DNA from: Nannocystis punicea
GTDB lineage: Bacteria; Myxococcota_A; Polyangia; Nannocystales; Nannocystaceae
Length of the DNA stretch: 64,000 nucleotides
Assembly (NCBI RefSeq): GCF_026965555.1
Contig: NZ_CP114040.1
Coordinates: 3,844,001-3,908,000, forward strand
Reading direction: 5' to 3'
Program-made: the position numbers and the translations under genes
Part shown: positions 44,270-53,925 of the stretch, one piece after another
How positions within the stretch are numbered: the stretch's first letter is position 1
How the letters are laid out: each line of letters begins with the position of its first letter
The notes under the pieces: model-generated
What the model was told of the DNA's origin: nothing
The model's database searches: none
What the model saw: only the letters and a program-made list of their open reading frames with translations

Positions 44270-45142
44270 ATGACGCTGCTGCTGCGGCTCGCCTACGACG
44301 GCACCGATTTCCACGGATTTGCCCGTCAGGAGGGCACCAGGACGGTGCAAGGCGTGCTCGAGGCGGCGCTCGCGGAGCTCTACCAGGGGCCGCTGCGGAC
44401 GCGGGCGGCCAGCCGCACCGACGCCGGGGTCCACGCATTGGGCCAGCTGGTGGGGTTCGAGCCGACGCTCCCGATCCCCGAGCGAGGCGTGGTGCTCGGA
44501 CTCACGAGCAAGCTGCCGCGCGACGTCGGGGTGCTGGGCGCGTGGACCTGCGAGTTGCCCGATGGCCGGGCGGTCGACCCGCGGTTTTACAACGACGGCA
44601 AGACCTATCGCTACCGGATCCGCTGCACCCCGCACCGCGTGCCGACCACCGACCGCGGCGAGTGGCACCTGGCGCGGCCGCTCGACGTGGCGGCGATGCA
44701 GGCGGCGGCGGCGGCGTTCGTCGGCGAACACGACTTCGCCGGCTTCCGCGCCAGCTCGTGTCAGGCGCAGACGACGGTGCGGACGATCCTGGCGGTCGAG
44801 GTGGCGGCGGCCACCCCGGAGGAGCCGGCCGGGCTCAGCACGGTGGCGGCGAGCGACTCGCCGGCGATCGTGACTGTCACGGTGCGCGGCGAGGCGTTCT
44901 TGCAGAACATGGTGCGCATCATGGTCGGGACGCTGGTCGAGGTCGGGCTCGGGCGGCGAGCGGCGGGCCAGATCGCCGAGCTGCTGACGCGGCCCGATCG
45001 CCGCCGCGCCGGTCGCACGGCGCCGCCGCAGGGGCTGACTCTGGTCGAGGTCCACTGGCCCGATCCGTGGCCGCCCGCCGACTGGCAGAGCCGCGCGCGC
45101 CGCCCGGACGAGGAGCCGCAGCCGCCCGCCGATCTGGTGTAG
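44270..45142 (+). CDS. truA: tRNA pseudouridine synthase A (TruA)
   Basis: 290 residues. The catalytic aspartate is D51 in ASRTDAGVHALGQ. Other TruA features are RLAYDGTDFHGFARQ at the N-terminus, VDPRFYNDGKTYRYRI, GEHDFAGFRAS and GEAFLQNMVRIMVGTL near the C-terminus. It isomerises uridines 38-40 of the tRNA anticodon stem-loop. ATG 44270 is chosen for the conserved N-terminus; an in-frame ATG at 44217 would add 17 atypical residues. The stop TAG (45140-45142) forms part of a TAGCGT hexamer that may promote the downstream SDR gene. Confidence 0.9.
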   Translation: MTLLLRLAYDGTDFHGFARQEGTRTVQGVLEAALAELYQGPLRTRAASRTDAGVHALGQLVGFEPTLPIPERGVVLGLTSKLPRDVGVLGAWTCELPDGRAVDPRFYNDGKTYRYRIRCTPHRVPTTDRGEWHLARPLDVAAMQAAAAAFVGEHDFAGFRASSCQAQTTVRTILAVEVAAATPEEPAGLSTVAASDSPAIVTVTVRGEAFLQNMVRIMVGTLVEVGLGRRAAGQIAELLTRPDRRRAGRTAPPQGLTLVEVHWPDPWPPADWQSRARRPDEEPQPPADLV

Positions 45143-45152
45143 CGTGCCGCGC

Positions 45153-45977
45153 ATGACGCTCTCCTTCGACAAGCCGGTGCGCGCGGTGGTCACCGGCGCG
45201 GGTGGCGGCCTCGGCCGCGCGTTGTGCCTCGAGCTGGCCCGTCGCAACGCCCGGATCGTGGCCGCCGACATCGACCTCGCCGGCGCCGAGGAGACGGCCG
45301 CGATGGTCGAGAAGCTCGGCTGCAAGGCCCACGCGCGCGCCTGCGACGTGGCCCAGCGGACGGCGGTGGCCGAGCTGGCGGACGCGACGTCGTCGCTGCT
45401 CGGCGGGGTCGACCTGCTGATCAACAACGCCGGCGTGGCCACCAGCGGGCCGGTCGACGCGATCCCCCAGCAGGACTGGGAGTGGATCATGGGCGTCAAC
45501 CTGTGGGGCGTGATCTACGGCTGCGAGCTGTTCGTGCCGAAGATGCGCGCGCAGGGCCGCGGCCACGTGATCAACGTCGCCTCGTCGGCGGGCCTGCTGT
45601 GCACGCCGACGATGGCGCCCTACAACGTGACCAAGGCCGGGGTGGTGGCGCTGTCGGAGACGATGGCGGCCGAGCTGGCGCCGGCCGGCATCGGCGTGAC
45701 GGTCCTGTGCCCGACGTTCTTCCGCACGCGGATCATCGACGCCGGCCGCCACCACGGCGAGAACAACGGGGCGCGGCGCGCGGGCAAGCTGATGGACCGC
45801 GCCAAGCTGCAGGCGCCCGAGGTGGCCCGCTTCGCCCTCGACGCGGCCGCCGCCGGCACGCTCTACGCCCTGCCGCACGCCGACGGGGCGTGGCTGTGGC
45901 GGCTCAAGCGGCTGGCCCCCGAGCGCTTCTATCAGAAGCTGGTGCCGCGCTTCTTCGGCAAGCCGGCCGGCAAGTAG
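45153..45977 (+). CDS. short-chain dehydrogenase/reductase
   Basis: 274 residues. The cofactor loop is VTGAGGGLGRALCLE, ADIDL marks the second strand, LINNAGVAT is present, and the catalytic set is S in NVASSAG and Y-N-V-T-K. The long C-terminal extension (FALDAAAAGTLYALPHADGAWLWRLKRL) is like that of SDRs acting on hydrophobic alcohols or acyl substrates. It starts 10 nt after truA; TAGCGT at 45140-45145, overlapping the truA stop, is 7 nt from this ATG, so it may be separately transcribed. A GTG at 45144 is an alternative. Confidence 0.85.
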   Translation: MTLSFDKPVRAVVTGAGGGLGRALCLELARRNARIVAADIDLAGAEETAAMVEKLGCKAHARACDVAQRTAVAELADATSSLLGGVDLLINNAGVATSGPVDAIPQQDWEWIMGVNLWGVIYGCELFVPKMRAQGRGHVINVASSAGLLCTPTMAPYNVTKAGVVALSETMAAELAPAGIGVTVLCPTFFRTRIIDAGRHHGENNGARRAGKLMDRAKLQAPEVARFALDAAAAGTLYALPHADGAWLWRLKRLAPERFYQKLVPRFFGKPAGK

Positions 45978-45984
45978 CGTGGAC

Positions 45985-46050
45985 GGAGGGACATGTCCTG
46001 CGGGGCATGTCCTGTGGGGCATGCTCCGAGGGGCATGCCCGAACGCTCAG
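45985..46050. repeat. 14-bp-phased array in a convergent spacer
   Basis: Units GGGACATGTCCTGC, GGGGCATGTCCTGT, GGGGCATGCTCCGA, GGGGCATGCCCGAA and a degenerate CGCTCAGC unit, the last containing the stop codon of the convergent gene at 46047. It is the clearest view of the 14-nt period. Confidence 0.9.
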
Positions 46051-46457
46051 CCGAGCGAGAGCACGCCGTGGATGCCGATCGCCATGACGATGACGATGGC
46101 GGCCAGGACCAGGACCGTGCGCTGCAGCGAGAACACGCGGGTCAGCTCGCGCAGGGCGTCGAGCAGGTGGGTGATGTCGTCGCCGCTGGTGTCGACGACC
46201 CGGTTGAAGGCGTCGACCGCCCGCTGCAGCCACAGGCCGATGAGCACGAACACGACGGCCTCGGCGAAGTCGCCGAGCGCCGGGCCGATGGCCGCGCGAC
46301 CCTGGGTGACGAGGCCGGCGATCCCGAGGATCAGGACGAAGGCGCCCACCGCCAGCGAGGCCGCGGCGACGAACCGCATGGCGTCGACCAACTGACGGAT
46401 GATGACGTTCTCCGGGGCCGAGAACTCGTAATTGCGGGGGGAGCTCGAGGGGGGCAT
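46047..46457 (-). CDS. membrane protein, unknown function (YqhA-like layout)
   Basis: 136 residues with three membrane helices (about 28-50, 60-82, 110-135). An amphipathic segment (DDITHLLDALRELTRVFSLQR) lies between helices 2 and 3. The layout resembles small UPF0114/YqhA-type membrane proteins, but I cannot confirm the family. ATG 46457 lies 10 nt after a TACCCT hexamer (46468-46473). Its stop codon sits in the last unit of a 14-bp array. Confidence 0.6.
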   Translation of the reverse strand: MPPSSSPRNYEFSAPENVIIRQLVDAMRFVAAASLAVGAFVLILGIAGLVTQGRAAIGPALGDFAEAVVFVLIGLWLQRAVDAFNRVVDTSGDDITHLLDALRELTRVFSLQRTVLVLAAIVIVMAIGIHGVLSLG

Positions 46458-47047
46458 GGCGCGGCCAAGGGTATCAGCGGCGGCCGGGCGCGCGAAATTA
46501 GCGAGGCGCCGGCGAGCGGGCCCAGGCGGAGGCAAGAGGCCGCGGCGGCGGGAGAGGGCGGTGACGCGGAGACGGCGGCGAGGGTGACCGGCGCGACGCG
46601 TCAGGCACGGCGCGGCGAGCGGTGCGACGCTCGCGGACAGCGACCCGATGGGCCACGCAGCCCGAGCGTGAAGCGGGAGGACCGACGCGGGGCATGCGAC
46701 CGGGACTGCTGCGAGGCTGCACAAGGTCGTGAGCCCGAAGTGCAGCCGTTCGCCCTGCCACGGCCACGGTCGGCTTGATACGGCCACGCAGCGCCCGCTC
46801 ATGAACCCGCTCCTCTGACCTCGCGACCTGCTCTTCATCCGTCATCCCAATGGACGTCGCGTGGCCGGTAGGACAGTCTCGGAACGGCGATTGGCCCTAC
46901 CTGTCAGCTCAACGGGCCGGTAGGACGGCGCGCGGCTGGCCGAAAGGACAGCTTCGGAGCGGCGATCGCTGTCGAGGCCGCTCGAGCGTCGCGTTTTTTA
47001 TGGGGGGCAGCTGCCAGGACCGCCGGCGACGCGCCGGTGACCCGCGG
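46458..47047. other. 590-bp intergenic region with degenerate repeats
   Basis: No gene is supported. At 46861-46970 the CGGTAGGACAG and GCTGGCCGAAAGGACAG motifs with a CGGAnCGGCGAT tail occur in partial duplicate, resembling the larger repeats at 42991-43258. The left edge holds the TACCCT element of the 46457 start. Open frames in the rest are Arg/Pro/Ala-rich GC artefacts. Confidence 0.55.
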
Positions 47048-48190
47048 TCAGGGGCCGCTGAGGCGGATGGCGAGGCCGCCGTCGGGGAACAGGCCGGCGA
47101 CGACGTCGGCCCGGCCGTCGGCGTTGAGGTCGGGCAGGACGACCTCGACGACCTCCGCGGGGAAGTCGAGCTGGACCGCGGCGGTGAAGCGGCCGTCGCC
47201 GACGCCGCGCCACAGGCCGAGGCGGTCGCCGTGGAACAGGACGGCGTCGAGGCTGCCGTCGCCGTCGAGGTGGGCGAGGGCGATCGGGCCGGGGCGCGAG
47301 CCGAGGTCGGTACGTGGCCCTTCGGACAGGTCGGGGCCGAGCAGCGGCGCGAGGGCGGCGGGGGCGGTGTCGAGGACGAGGACGTCGAGGATGTCGTCGT
47401 CGTCGAGGTCGCGCAGGTAGAGGCCGCCGGGGCGCAGGCCGGTGGTCATGGCGACGAAGGGCCCGACCACGCCGGCCTCGATGGTGGCCCGCGCGAGGCC
47501 GTCGCTGCGCTCCCACTCGGCGAGGACCAGCTCGACCGGGCCGTCGCGGCGCAGGCGGCCGGCGACGAAGCCCCCGGGCCGCAGGCCGTCGAGGCCGGGG
47601 ACCACCGCGAGCTGCACGTGCGGCGGCGAGAAGCCGCCGGAGGCGTCGGCGCGGACGATGCTCAGGGCTGGCTGTTCGGACATGCTGCCGAGGACCAGCA
47701 GGTCGCGCCGGCCGTCGCCGTCGACGTCGGTGACGGCGGTGGTGCGGATCTTGACGCCGACGTCGACCTCGACTGCCGGCGCGAAGCCGCCGGCCCCGTC
47801 GGCCCGGTAGACGAACACGCCGGCGTCGCAGGTGGGGAACAGCAGGTCGGCGGCGCCGTCGAGGTCGAGGTCGCCGACCACCGGATAGGCGCTGCAGCCG
47901 GCGACCCCGACGTCGCGCGGCTGGCCCAGCCCGCCCTCGCCGTCGCCGCGCCGCAGGTCGGTGGTGATGGTGCCCGCCTCGGCGCCGACGACCAGGACGT
48001 CGTCGACGCCGTCGCCGTCGAAGTCGCCCGTGCGCAGGGCCAGTGGACTGTTGGCCTCGGACTGGACCTCGAGGACATGTTCATTGAAACAGATCTCGCC
48101 GTCGTGGTACTCGCCGTCGCCGCAGTCGTCGCTGCAGCCGGTGGATGCGAGCGCGGCGCCGAGAACGAGGACCACGATGCGAGTCGCCAC
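47048..48190 (-). CDS. FG-GAP/VCBS-repeat lipoprotein
   Basis: 380 residues from a GTG. The signal peptide ends LASTGC, a lipobox. A short Cys-containing segment (DDCGDGEYHDGEICF) is followed by FG-GAP repeats with calcium loops (DFDGDGVDDVLVVG, DLDLDGAADLLFP, DVDGDGRRDLLVLG, DLDDDDILDVLVLD, DLNADGRADVVAG). It is a likely seven-bladed propeller on the cell surface. TAGCCT at 48197-48202 lies 6 nt upstream of the GTG. Repeat-family motifs are embedded in frame at 47312-47332, 47673-47692 and 48070-48092. Confidence 0.8.
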   Translation of the reverse strand: MATRIVVLVLGAALASTGCSDDCGDGEYHDGEICFNEHVLEVQSEANSPLALRTGDFDGDGVDDVLVVGAEAGTITTDLRRGDGEGGLGQPRDVGVAGCSAYPVVGDLDLDGAADLLFPTCDAGVFVYRADGAGGFAPAVEVDVGVKIRTTAVTDVDGDGRRDLLVLGSMSEQPALSIVRADASGGFSPPHVQLAVVPGLDGLRPGGFVAGRLRRDGPVELVLAEWERSDGLARATIEAGVVGPFVAMTTGLRPGGLYLRDLDDDDILDVLVLDTAPAALAPLLGPDLSEGPRTDLGSRPGPIALAHLDGDGSLDAVLFHGDRLGLWRGVGDGRFTAAVQLDFPAEVVEVVLPDLNADGRADVVAGLFPDGGLAIRLSGP

Positions 48191-48260
48191 CTCCGCAGGC
48201 TATCAGGCGCCGCGGCGACGGCAAGCGCGAGGTCCTGGAGGATGGTGTATGCTGGCGAAC

Positions 48261-48845
48261 ATGACCGCCGCGCCGAAGCTCGCCACCTACGCGGATCTGC
48301 TCGCCACGCCCGAAGACGTGAAGGCAGAGATCCTCGGCGGCGAGCTGGTGACGCAGCCGAGCGCGCTGTTCGAGCACAGCTACGCGCAGAGCGGGGTGGT
48401 GGACGGGTTGCGCGGGCCGTTCGATCGTGGGCGTGGAGGTCCGGGCGGGTGGTGGATCGTGGTCGAGGTCGACGTCCGGTTCACGGACCACGACGTGGTC
48501 CGCCCCGACGTGGTCGGCTGGCGGCGCGAAAGGTTGCCGTCGCCCTGGGGCAAGAGGCCCATCGACGTGGTGCCCGACTGGATCTGCGAGGTCCTGTCGC
48601 CCAGGGGGGTGCGGCGCGACCGCGTGTTCAAGCAGGAGCTGTACGCCAGGCACGGCGTGCCCTTCTACTGGCTGATCGACCCGGTCGAGGCCGTGCTCGA
48701 GGCGTACGCGCTCGAGCGCGGGCGCTGGGTGCTGACGGGGACGTACGACCGCAGCGCTGTCGCCCGCGTGCCGCCGTTCGAGGCGATCGAGCTGGTCGTC
48801 GCCGACCTGTTCATGCCCGAGCAGGCCGAGGAGTCGGAGGGCTGA
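48261..48845 (+). CDS. Uma2-family PD-(D/E)XK endonuclease-like protein
   Basis: 194 residues. It follows the Uma2/DUF820 pattern: TYADLLATPEDVKAEILGGEL, VVEVDVRF, DVVRPDVVGWRRERLP, PDWICEVLSPRGVRRDRVFK (the D..E-x-L catalytic region with the following Lys) and YARHGVPFYWLIDP. Members have a restriction-endonuclease-like fold, but biological roles are mostly unknown, and they occur in many copies in cyanobacteria and myxobacteria. TATGCT (48248-48253) is 7 nt before ATG 48261, which decides this start over ATG 48249. It is divergent from the FG-GAP lipoprotein gene. Confidence 0.85.
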   Translation: MTAAPKLATYADLLATPEDVKAEILGGELVTQPSALFEHSYAQSGVVDGLRGPFDRGRGGPGGWWIVVEVDVRFTDHDVVRPDVVGWRRERLPSPWGKRPIDVVPDWICEVLSPRGVRRDRVFKQELYARHGVPFYWLIDPVEAVLEAYALERGRWVLTGTYDRSAVARVPPFEAIELVVADLFMPEQAEESEG

Positions 48846-48951
48846 GCGCGCAAAGTCATTGCGGCCAGGCCGCGGAGCCGATGACGGGAACCCCTCGGCG
48901 CGGCCAGACGATTCGCGGGAGCGCAGGACGTTCGAACGAGAGCGAGGGACG

Positions 48952-49635
48952 ATGACGGGTACGGACGATGGTGGCCAGGCGGAGATCGAGGCGACCTACG
49001 ACGCGGTCGCGCAGCATTACGCGGCCGAGTTCGCCGATGACCTGACGGAGAAGATCCTCGATCGCGCGCTGCTCTCGGCGTTCGCGGAGATGGTCGGTCG
49101 CGCGGCGAAGGTCGCCGACCTCGGCTGCGGCCCGGGCTTCGAGGCGCGCTTCCTCGCGGAGCTCGGCCTCGCGGTGACGGGGGTCGATCTGTCGTCGGCG
49201 ATGATCGCCGAGGCGCAACGCCGGCACCCGAGTGTGGAGGGCCTCGACGTCGATTTTATCAAAGGGTCGATGCTGGGGCTGCCGTTCGGGGACGCTTCGC
49301 TGGCCGGGGCCATCGCCATCTATTCGGTGATTCACCTCGAGCCCGCCGCGCGGGCGCGGGCCTACGCGGAGATGGCTCGCGTGGTGCGGCCCGGCGGGAC
49401 GCTGCTGCTGTCGGTGCACACGTCGGCGGTCGGCTTCCCGGCCGGATCGACCCGCCGCCTCGAGGATTGGTGGGGCCAGCGCGTCGGCCTCGACGGCCAC
49501 TTTATCGCCGCGGAAGAAGTGATCGACGGGCTCGAGCGCGTTGGTTTCTCGATCATGGCGCGGCTCGAGCGCGGGCCGAGCACGTCACGCGAGTTTGCCA
49601 GTCAACGCATCTACCTGCTGGCGCGGCGGCGGTGA
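48952..49635 (+). CDS. SAM-dependent methyltransferase (class I)
   Basis: 227 residues. Motif I is VADLGCGPGFEARFLAELG, followed by VTGVDLSSAMIAEA, then GSMLGLPFGDASLAGAIAIYS and VRPGGTLLLSVH, a standard Methyltransf_11/25 fold. The N-terminal helix YDAVAQHYAAEF is typical of small-molecule methyltransferases. The substrate cannot be inferred. A GAGGGACG ribosome-binding site precedes the ATG. It is followed by an 86-nt gap to a convergent low-GC gene. Confidence 0.85.
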   Translation: MTGTDDGGQAEIEATYDAVAQHYAAEFADDLTEKILDRALLSAFAEMVGRAAKVADLGCGPGFEARFLAELGLAVTGVDLSSAMIAEAQRRHPSVEGLDVDFIKGSMLGLPFGDASLAGAIAIYSVIHLEPAARARAYAEMARVVRPGGTLLLSVHTSAVGFPAGSTRRLEDWWGQRVGLDGHFIAAEEVIDGLERVGFSIMARLERGPSTSREFASQRIYLLARRR

Positions 49636-49721
49636 CCCGTGCGCGACGGCGTGATCGCGTTCAGCGAAGGGGCGATCGACGCGGCGAATGGCGACTACGA
49701 GCCCGGACACGACTCGTTGTG

Positions 49722-50732
49722 CTACTGAAACAGACGATTGAACAGATCCTTGTCAAGCCTATGTAGGCCATCAGCGAACTGATTGACGAAGTACATGTCC
49801 GGGGAGAATCGCTGTGCACGCATACGGGTCTTGAAATCCGGTCGCTGCGGATTCAGGCTGAACAGGACGAAACCGATCCCGAACAGCATACACAGTGCAT
49901 CGAGGCGATCCTGGTCCTCCTCTCCGATCGTCTCTGGCATGACGATATAGCTCTTGGTCGAGAAGAGGCGATAGGCGACGGCCTGCCCGAACGCGACGAC
50001 TGGTGCCTGAGGCTCGATCTTGATCTCTGCCGAGATGATCTCGTGAGGAAATTTGATACGATCGGAAGGCTGTGATTTGTAGACACCGATGACGTCGGGA
50101 GTGCTCCACTTGGTGCGAAGCCCTGCTCCCCCGAGCGATTCGGCGACCGTGGCCTCCTGAAGGTCTCGCTCCAGAAAATCAGCGAAGGCGTCGTAGAACG
50201 ACTCTTCGCGGATACGGGGCGTCGGCGCGGCGGGAGGATCGCGCTGGGCGGGCGCTGCTCTGATGACGGGTTTGAAGAGTCCACGAGATGGCTTCTCGAT
50301 CTCGTCAGGGAACTGGGCGTCCAGGTTCCAGATCGACGCCTGTATCGTTTTCCTTTGGGTCTCTGGATATTGATCGAGAATCCGCGTCTGGAGTTGGCCG
50401 TAGCGGATGCCCTCCGGATGTTGTTTGATGAGTTGAATGGCGAGGGTCTTGATGCCGTGAACGCCGAGCTTCCGCGTCGCTATGTCCGACGTGGATTGTC
50501 CGCGGTTTTGCGCCGTTCTGAGTACGAAGTGGCCGGGGGCCGGGCAGACGAATAGAGAATCTGAGCCGGCTTCTTGAATGTGTAGGGTGAGGGCCGAGTG
50601 CAAGGTCTCGTTCGCCTTCGGACCTTCTGCGCGCCATAACCCATGCTGGCGAATACGGTTCAGTATCTCCTTCGACGCCAAAGGACCTTCGGCGTCGCGG
50701 AGAACAGCTTCCACCGCCTCGAGCAACTTCAT
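49722..50732 (-). CDS. HARE-HTH plus PD-(D/E)XK-like nuclease protein
   Basis: 336 residues. Residues 1 to about 70 match a HARE-HTH winged helix (LLEAVEAVLRDAEGPLASKEI, LHIQEAGSDSLFVCPAPGHFVLR), a domain found with restriction and DNA-modification proteins. A second winged-helix-like segment follows (about 90-155). The C-terminal half has TPDVIGVYK and ISAEIKIEPQ, a PD...ExK-type catalytic pattern, then AFGQAVAYRLFSTKSYIVMP. It is probably a DNA-targeting restriction or defence enzyme. Local GC is about 50% in a hand-counted line, so horizontal acquisition is likely. TAGAGT (50739-50744) is 6 nt before the ATG. No methyltransferase partner is coupled to it. Confidence 0.7.
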   Translation of the reverse strand: MKLLEAVEAVLRDAEGPLASKEILNRIRQHGLWRAEGPKANETLHSALTLHIQEAGSDSLFVCPAPGHFVLRTAQNRGQSTSDIATRKLGVHGIKTLAIQLIKQHPEGIRYGQLQTRILDQYPETQRKTIQASIWNLDAQFPDEIEKPSRGLFKPVIRAAPAQRDPPAAPTPRIREESFYDAFADFLERDLQEATVAESLGGAGLRTKWSTPDVIGVYKSQPSDRIKFPHEIISAEIKIEPQAPVVAFGQAVAYRLFSTKSYIVMPETIGEEDQDRLDALCMLFGIGFVLFSLNPQRPDFKTRMRAQRFSPDMYFVNQFADGLHRLDKDLFNRLFQ

Positions 50733-50880
50733 TCCGCCACTCTATCACGCCGAGGATCTGCGCAGTCGGATGACCAGTAGCGCCCGGGCCCGCCGACCAA
50801 GGCGCGCTCCCGCTCTGCGCTGATAGTTAGGGTCGGTGTCAGAGCAAAGCCGACGGCTCAATGAGCCCGCCAAGGAGCAG

Positions 50881-50913
50881 AAAGGGCCCCGGCGCGGTGC
50901 GGCGGGGCCCTTT
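50881..50913 (-). terminator. terminator hairpin downstream of citrate synthase
   Basis: A 10-bp stem, AAAGGGCCCC (50881-50890) with GGGGCCCTTT (50904-50913), lies about 25 nt beyond the citrate synthase stop codon. On the minus strand it is followed by a short T-rich stretch. Confidence 0.7.
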
Positions 50914-50938
50914 CGGCGATTCAGCGACGTGCGAGGGT

Positions 50939-52240
<1,302 letters not shown>

Positions 52241-52275
52241 GGAGAGCCTCCGGGGGACGCCGCCTTCAGTGACGG

Positions 52276-53925
52276 CTACATGGGAGCCAAGCTGGGAGCG
52301 AAGATCCACCAGCGATCGACAGCGCGATCGTCCAGGTCTCGGCCGCCAACCAGGAAGGTAACACCGGTCCCCAGGGTGATGGAATGGCCGCCGTTCACGC
52401 GGGTCGCAACGGTCTCGGTGAGCTCGACGGCGAGGTTTTTGCGATCGACCCGCCACCACTGGGCGGCGCCCTGAGCGTACACGGCCAGATCATCTGCGAA
52501 GAGCCGGGGATCTGCGAGCGGCGCGCTGAGGAGTGCGGGCCGCTCCTCGACCTCGGTGTTCCCTGTGGCGGGTGGAATGTTCAGCACCAGCGCGTCGCCG
52601 GTGGGCTGTCCGCCGCGCGACCCGCCCAGGCAGAGCAGCTGCAACGTCGCTTCTTCTTCATCTTCGCCGTCGTCGAGACGGATGCACTGGATGTTCGTCC
52701 AGTCGCCGACCGGCCCGAAGGCGTGGCCCCCGTCGGGGAAATACACCGCGGGTGCGTCGGCCTCGGCGCCGCCGACGAGCAGCAGGACCTCGTCGTCGCC
52801 GCGAGCCAGGCTGAGGAAGCGGGCCCCGGTGCGCGGACCGTCGAGCGACCCCACGGGGGCGAGGGCGATCACGCCTTTGTCGTCGGGCTCGAGCGAGAGA
52901 GCGACGAGGTCGGTGCGGCCTCCGCCGCCCGCGAGGTAGATGCGATCGCGGGCGGCGCCGACGACCGTGGCGGCGCCGGGCCGGGCGCCGGTGTCGTCGC
53001 CGGTGACCGTGGCGACCCCCCACACGTCGGTGCCGGGATCGTACATGGCCGCGCCGACCTCGTCGGCGACGCCGACCCGCCACAACCGGCCGCGCGCGTC
53101 GGCGATGAAGGCGCCGTCATCCGGCTTCGGCGGGTTCGTCAGGCGGGCGCCGAGCTCGATGTCGAAGTTGGTCTCGTTGAGCAAGGCGATGTCGCCGGCG
53201 CTGCTCATCAGCACCAGGCCGCGCCCGGGGGCGTGGACGGCCAGCAGGTCAGGGTCGGGCTCGGCCGCCTCGCCAGGGTAGACCGACAGGACCCCGGGAC
53301 GGGCCAGCAACACCGCCAGGTCGCCCGGCGGCGACAAGGTCACGAACGGGACGCTGCGGCCCCACGCGAGCAATTCTGTCCCATCGGCCAGGTAGAGCGA
53401 AAGCGTGCGCTCGACGGCGTCGGGCTCGAACTCGAGCTCGACCTCGAACTGGGTGCCGCGGACGGGGTAGCTGACGAAGTAGGCGTCGGGGCCGAGCTCG
53501 AGCGCGAGGTTGTCGGCGCGATTGAGGTCGGCAGAGTCGTCGGGCAGGACGACGTGGACCGGGAACGGCAGCTCGGTGGTGCAGGCGCCGAGGCCGAGGC
53601 CGAGGGCCAGGAGCGCCAGGCCGAGCTTGCCGCGCGCAACGGCTGCGCTCAGGCCGGCGACGCGGACGGTCTTGCGCCGACCGGTGGCCCCGCGGGCGAT
53701 TTCGAGCGCGCTCGCGGGGACCTCGAGGCGATCGGCCAGCAGCTCGCGCAAGGCCTCGTTGGCGGCGCCGTCGACCGGCGGGGCCGCGAGCTGAACCTTG
53801 AGGCGGCCGTCGTGGAGGCCGACGAGCTGGCTGCGAGCGGCCCGCGGCGCGACCAGGACGTCGAGCTCGCAGCCGCGAGCGTGTTCGCGGACCGGACCGG
53901 GCGAGGCGGGAGGCGATGATGTCAT
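52276..53925 (-). CDS. YggU (DUF167) domain fused in frame to a lipoprotein
   Basis: 549 residues. Residues about 15-95 are a DUF167/YggU domain (LDVLVAPRAARSQLVGLHDG, LKVQLAAPPVDGAANEALRE, GRRKTVRVAG). The next segment, GKLGLALLALGLGLGACTTE, looks exactly like a lipoprotein signal sequence with its lipobox. The remainder resembles a Kelch/galactose-oxidase-like propeller (GRLWRVGVADEVGAAMYDPG, IYLAGGGGRTDLV). A cytoplasmic domain before a lipobox is odd. No ATG, GTG or TTG separates the two parts in this frame, so either a stop has been lost through a 1-nt change (a TGA lies in the next frame at the junction) or the fusion is real. The ATG overlaps the preceding gene's stop (ATGA). Confidence 0.65.
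   Translation of the reverse strand: MTSSPPASPGPVREHARGCELDVLVAPRAARSQLVGLHDGRLKVQLAAPPVDGAANEALRELLADRLEVPASALEIARGATGRRKTVRVAGLSAAVARGKLGLALLALGLGLGACTTELPFPVHVVLPDDSADLNRADNLALELGPDAYFVSYPVRGTQFEVELEFEPDAVERTLSLYLADGTELLAWGRSVPFVTLSPPGDLAVLLARPGVLSVYPGEAAEPDPDLLAVHAPGRGLVLMSSAGDIALLNETNFDIELGARLTNPPKPDDGAFIADARGRLWRVGVADEVGAAMYDPGTDVWGVATVTGDDTGARPGAATVVGAARDRIYLAGGGGRTDLVALSLEPDDKGVIALAPVGSLDGPRTGARFLSLARGDDEVLLLVGGAEADAPAVYFPDGGHAFGPVGDWTNIQCIRLDDGEDEEEATLQLLCLGGSRGGQPTGDALVLNIPPATGNTEVEERPALLSAPLADPRLFADDLAVYAQGAAQWWRVDRKNLAVELTETVATRVNGGHSITLGTGVTFLVGGRDLDDRAVDRWWIFAPSLAPM

Noticed and set aside
46498..46845. Possible small gene in the 46.5-47.0 kb gap
   Set aside because: Arg/Pro-rich frame without start signal, and the adjoining sequence is repeat-derived.
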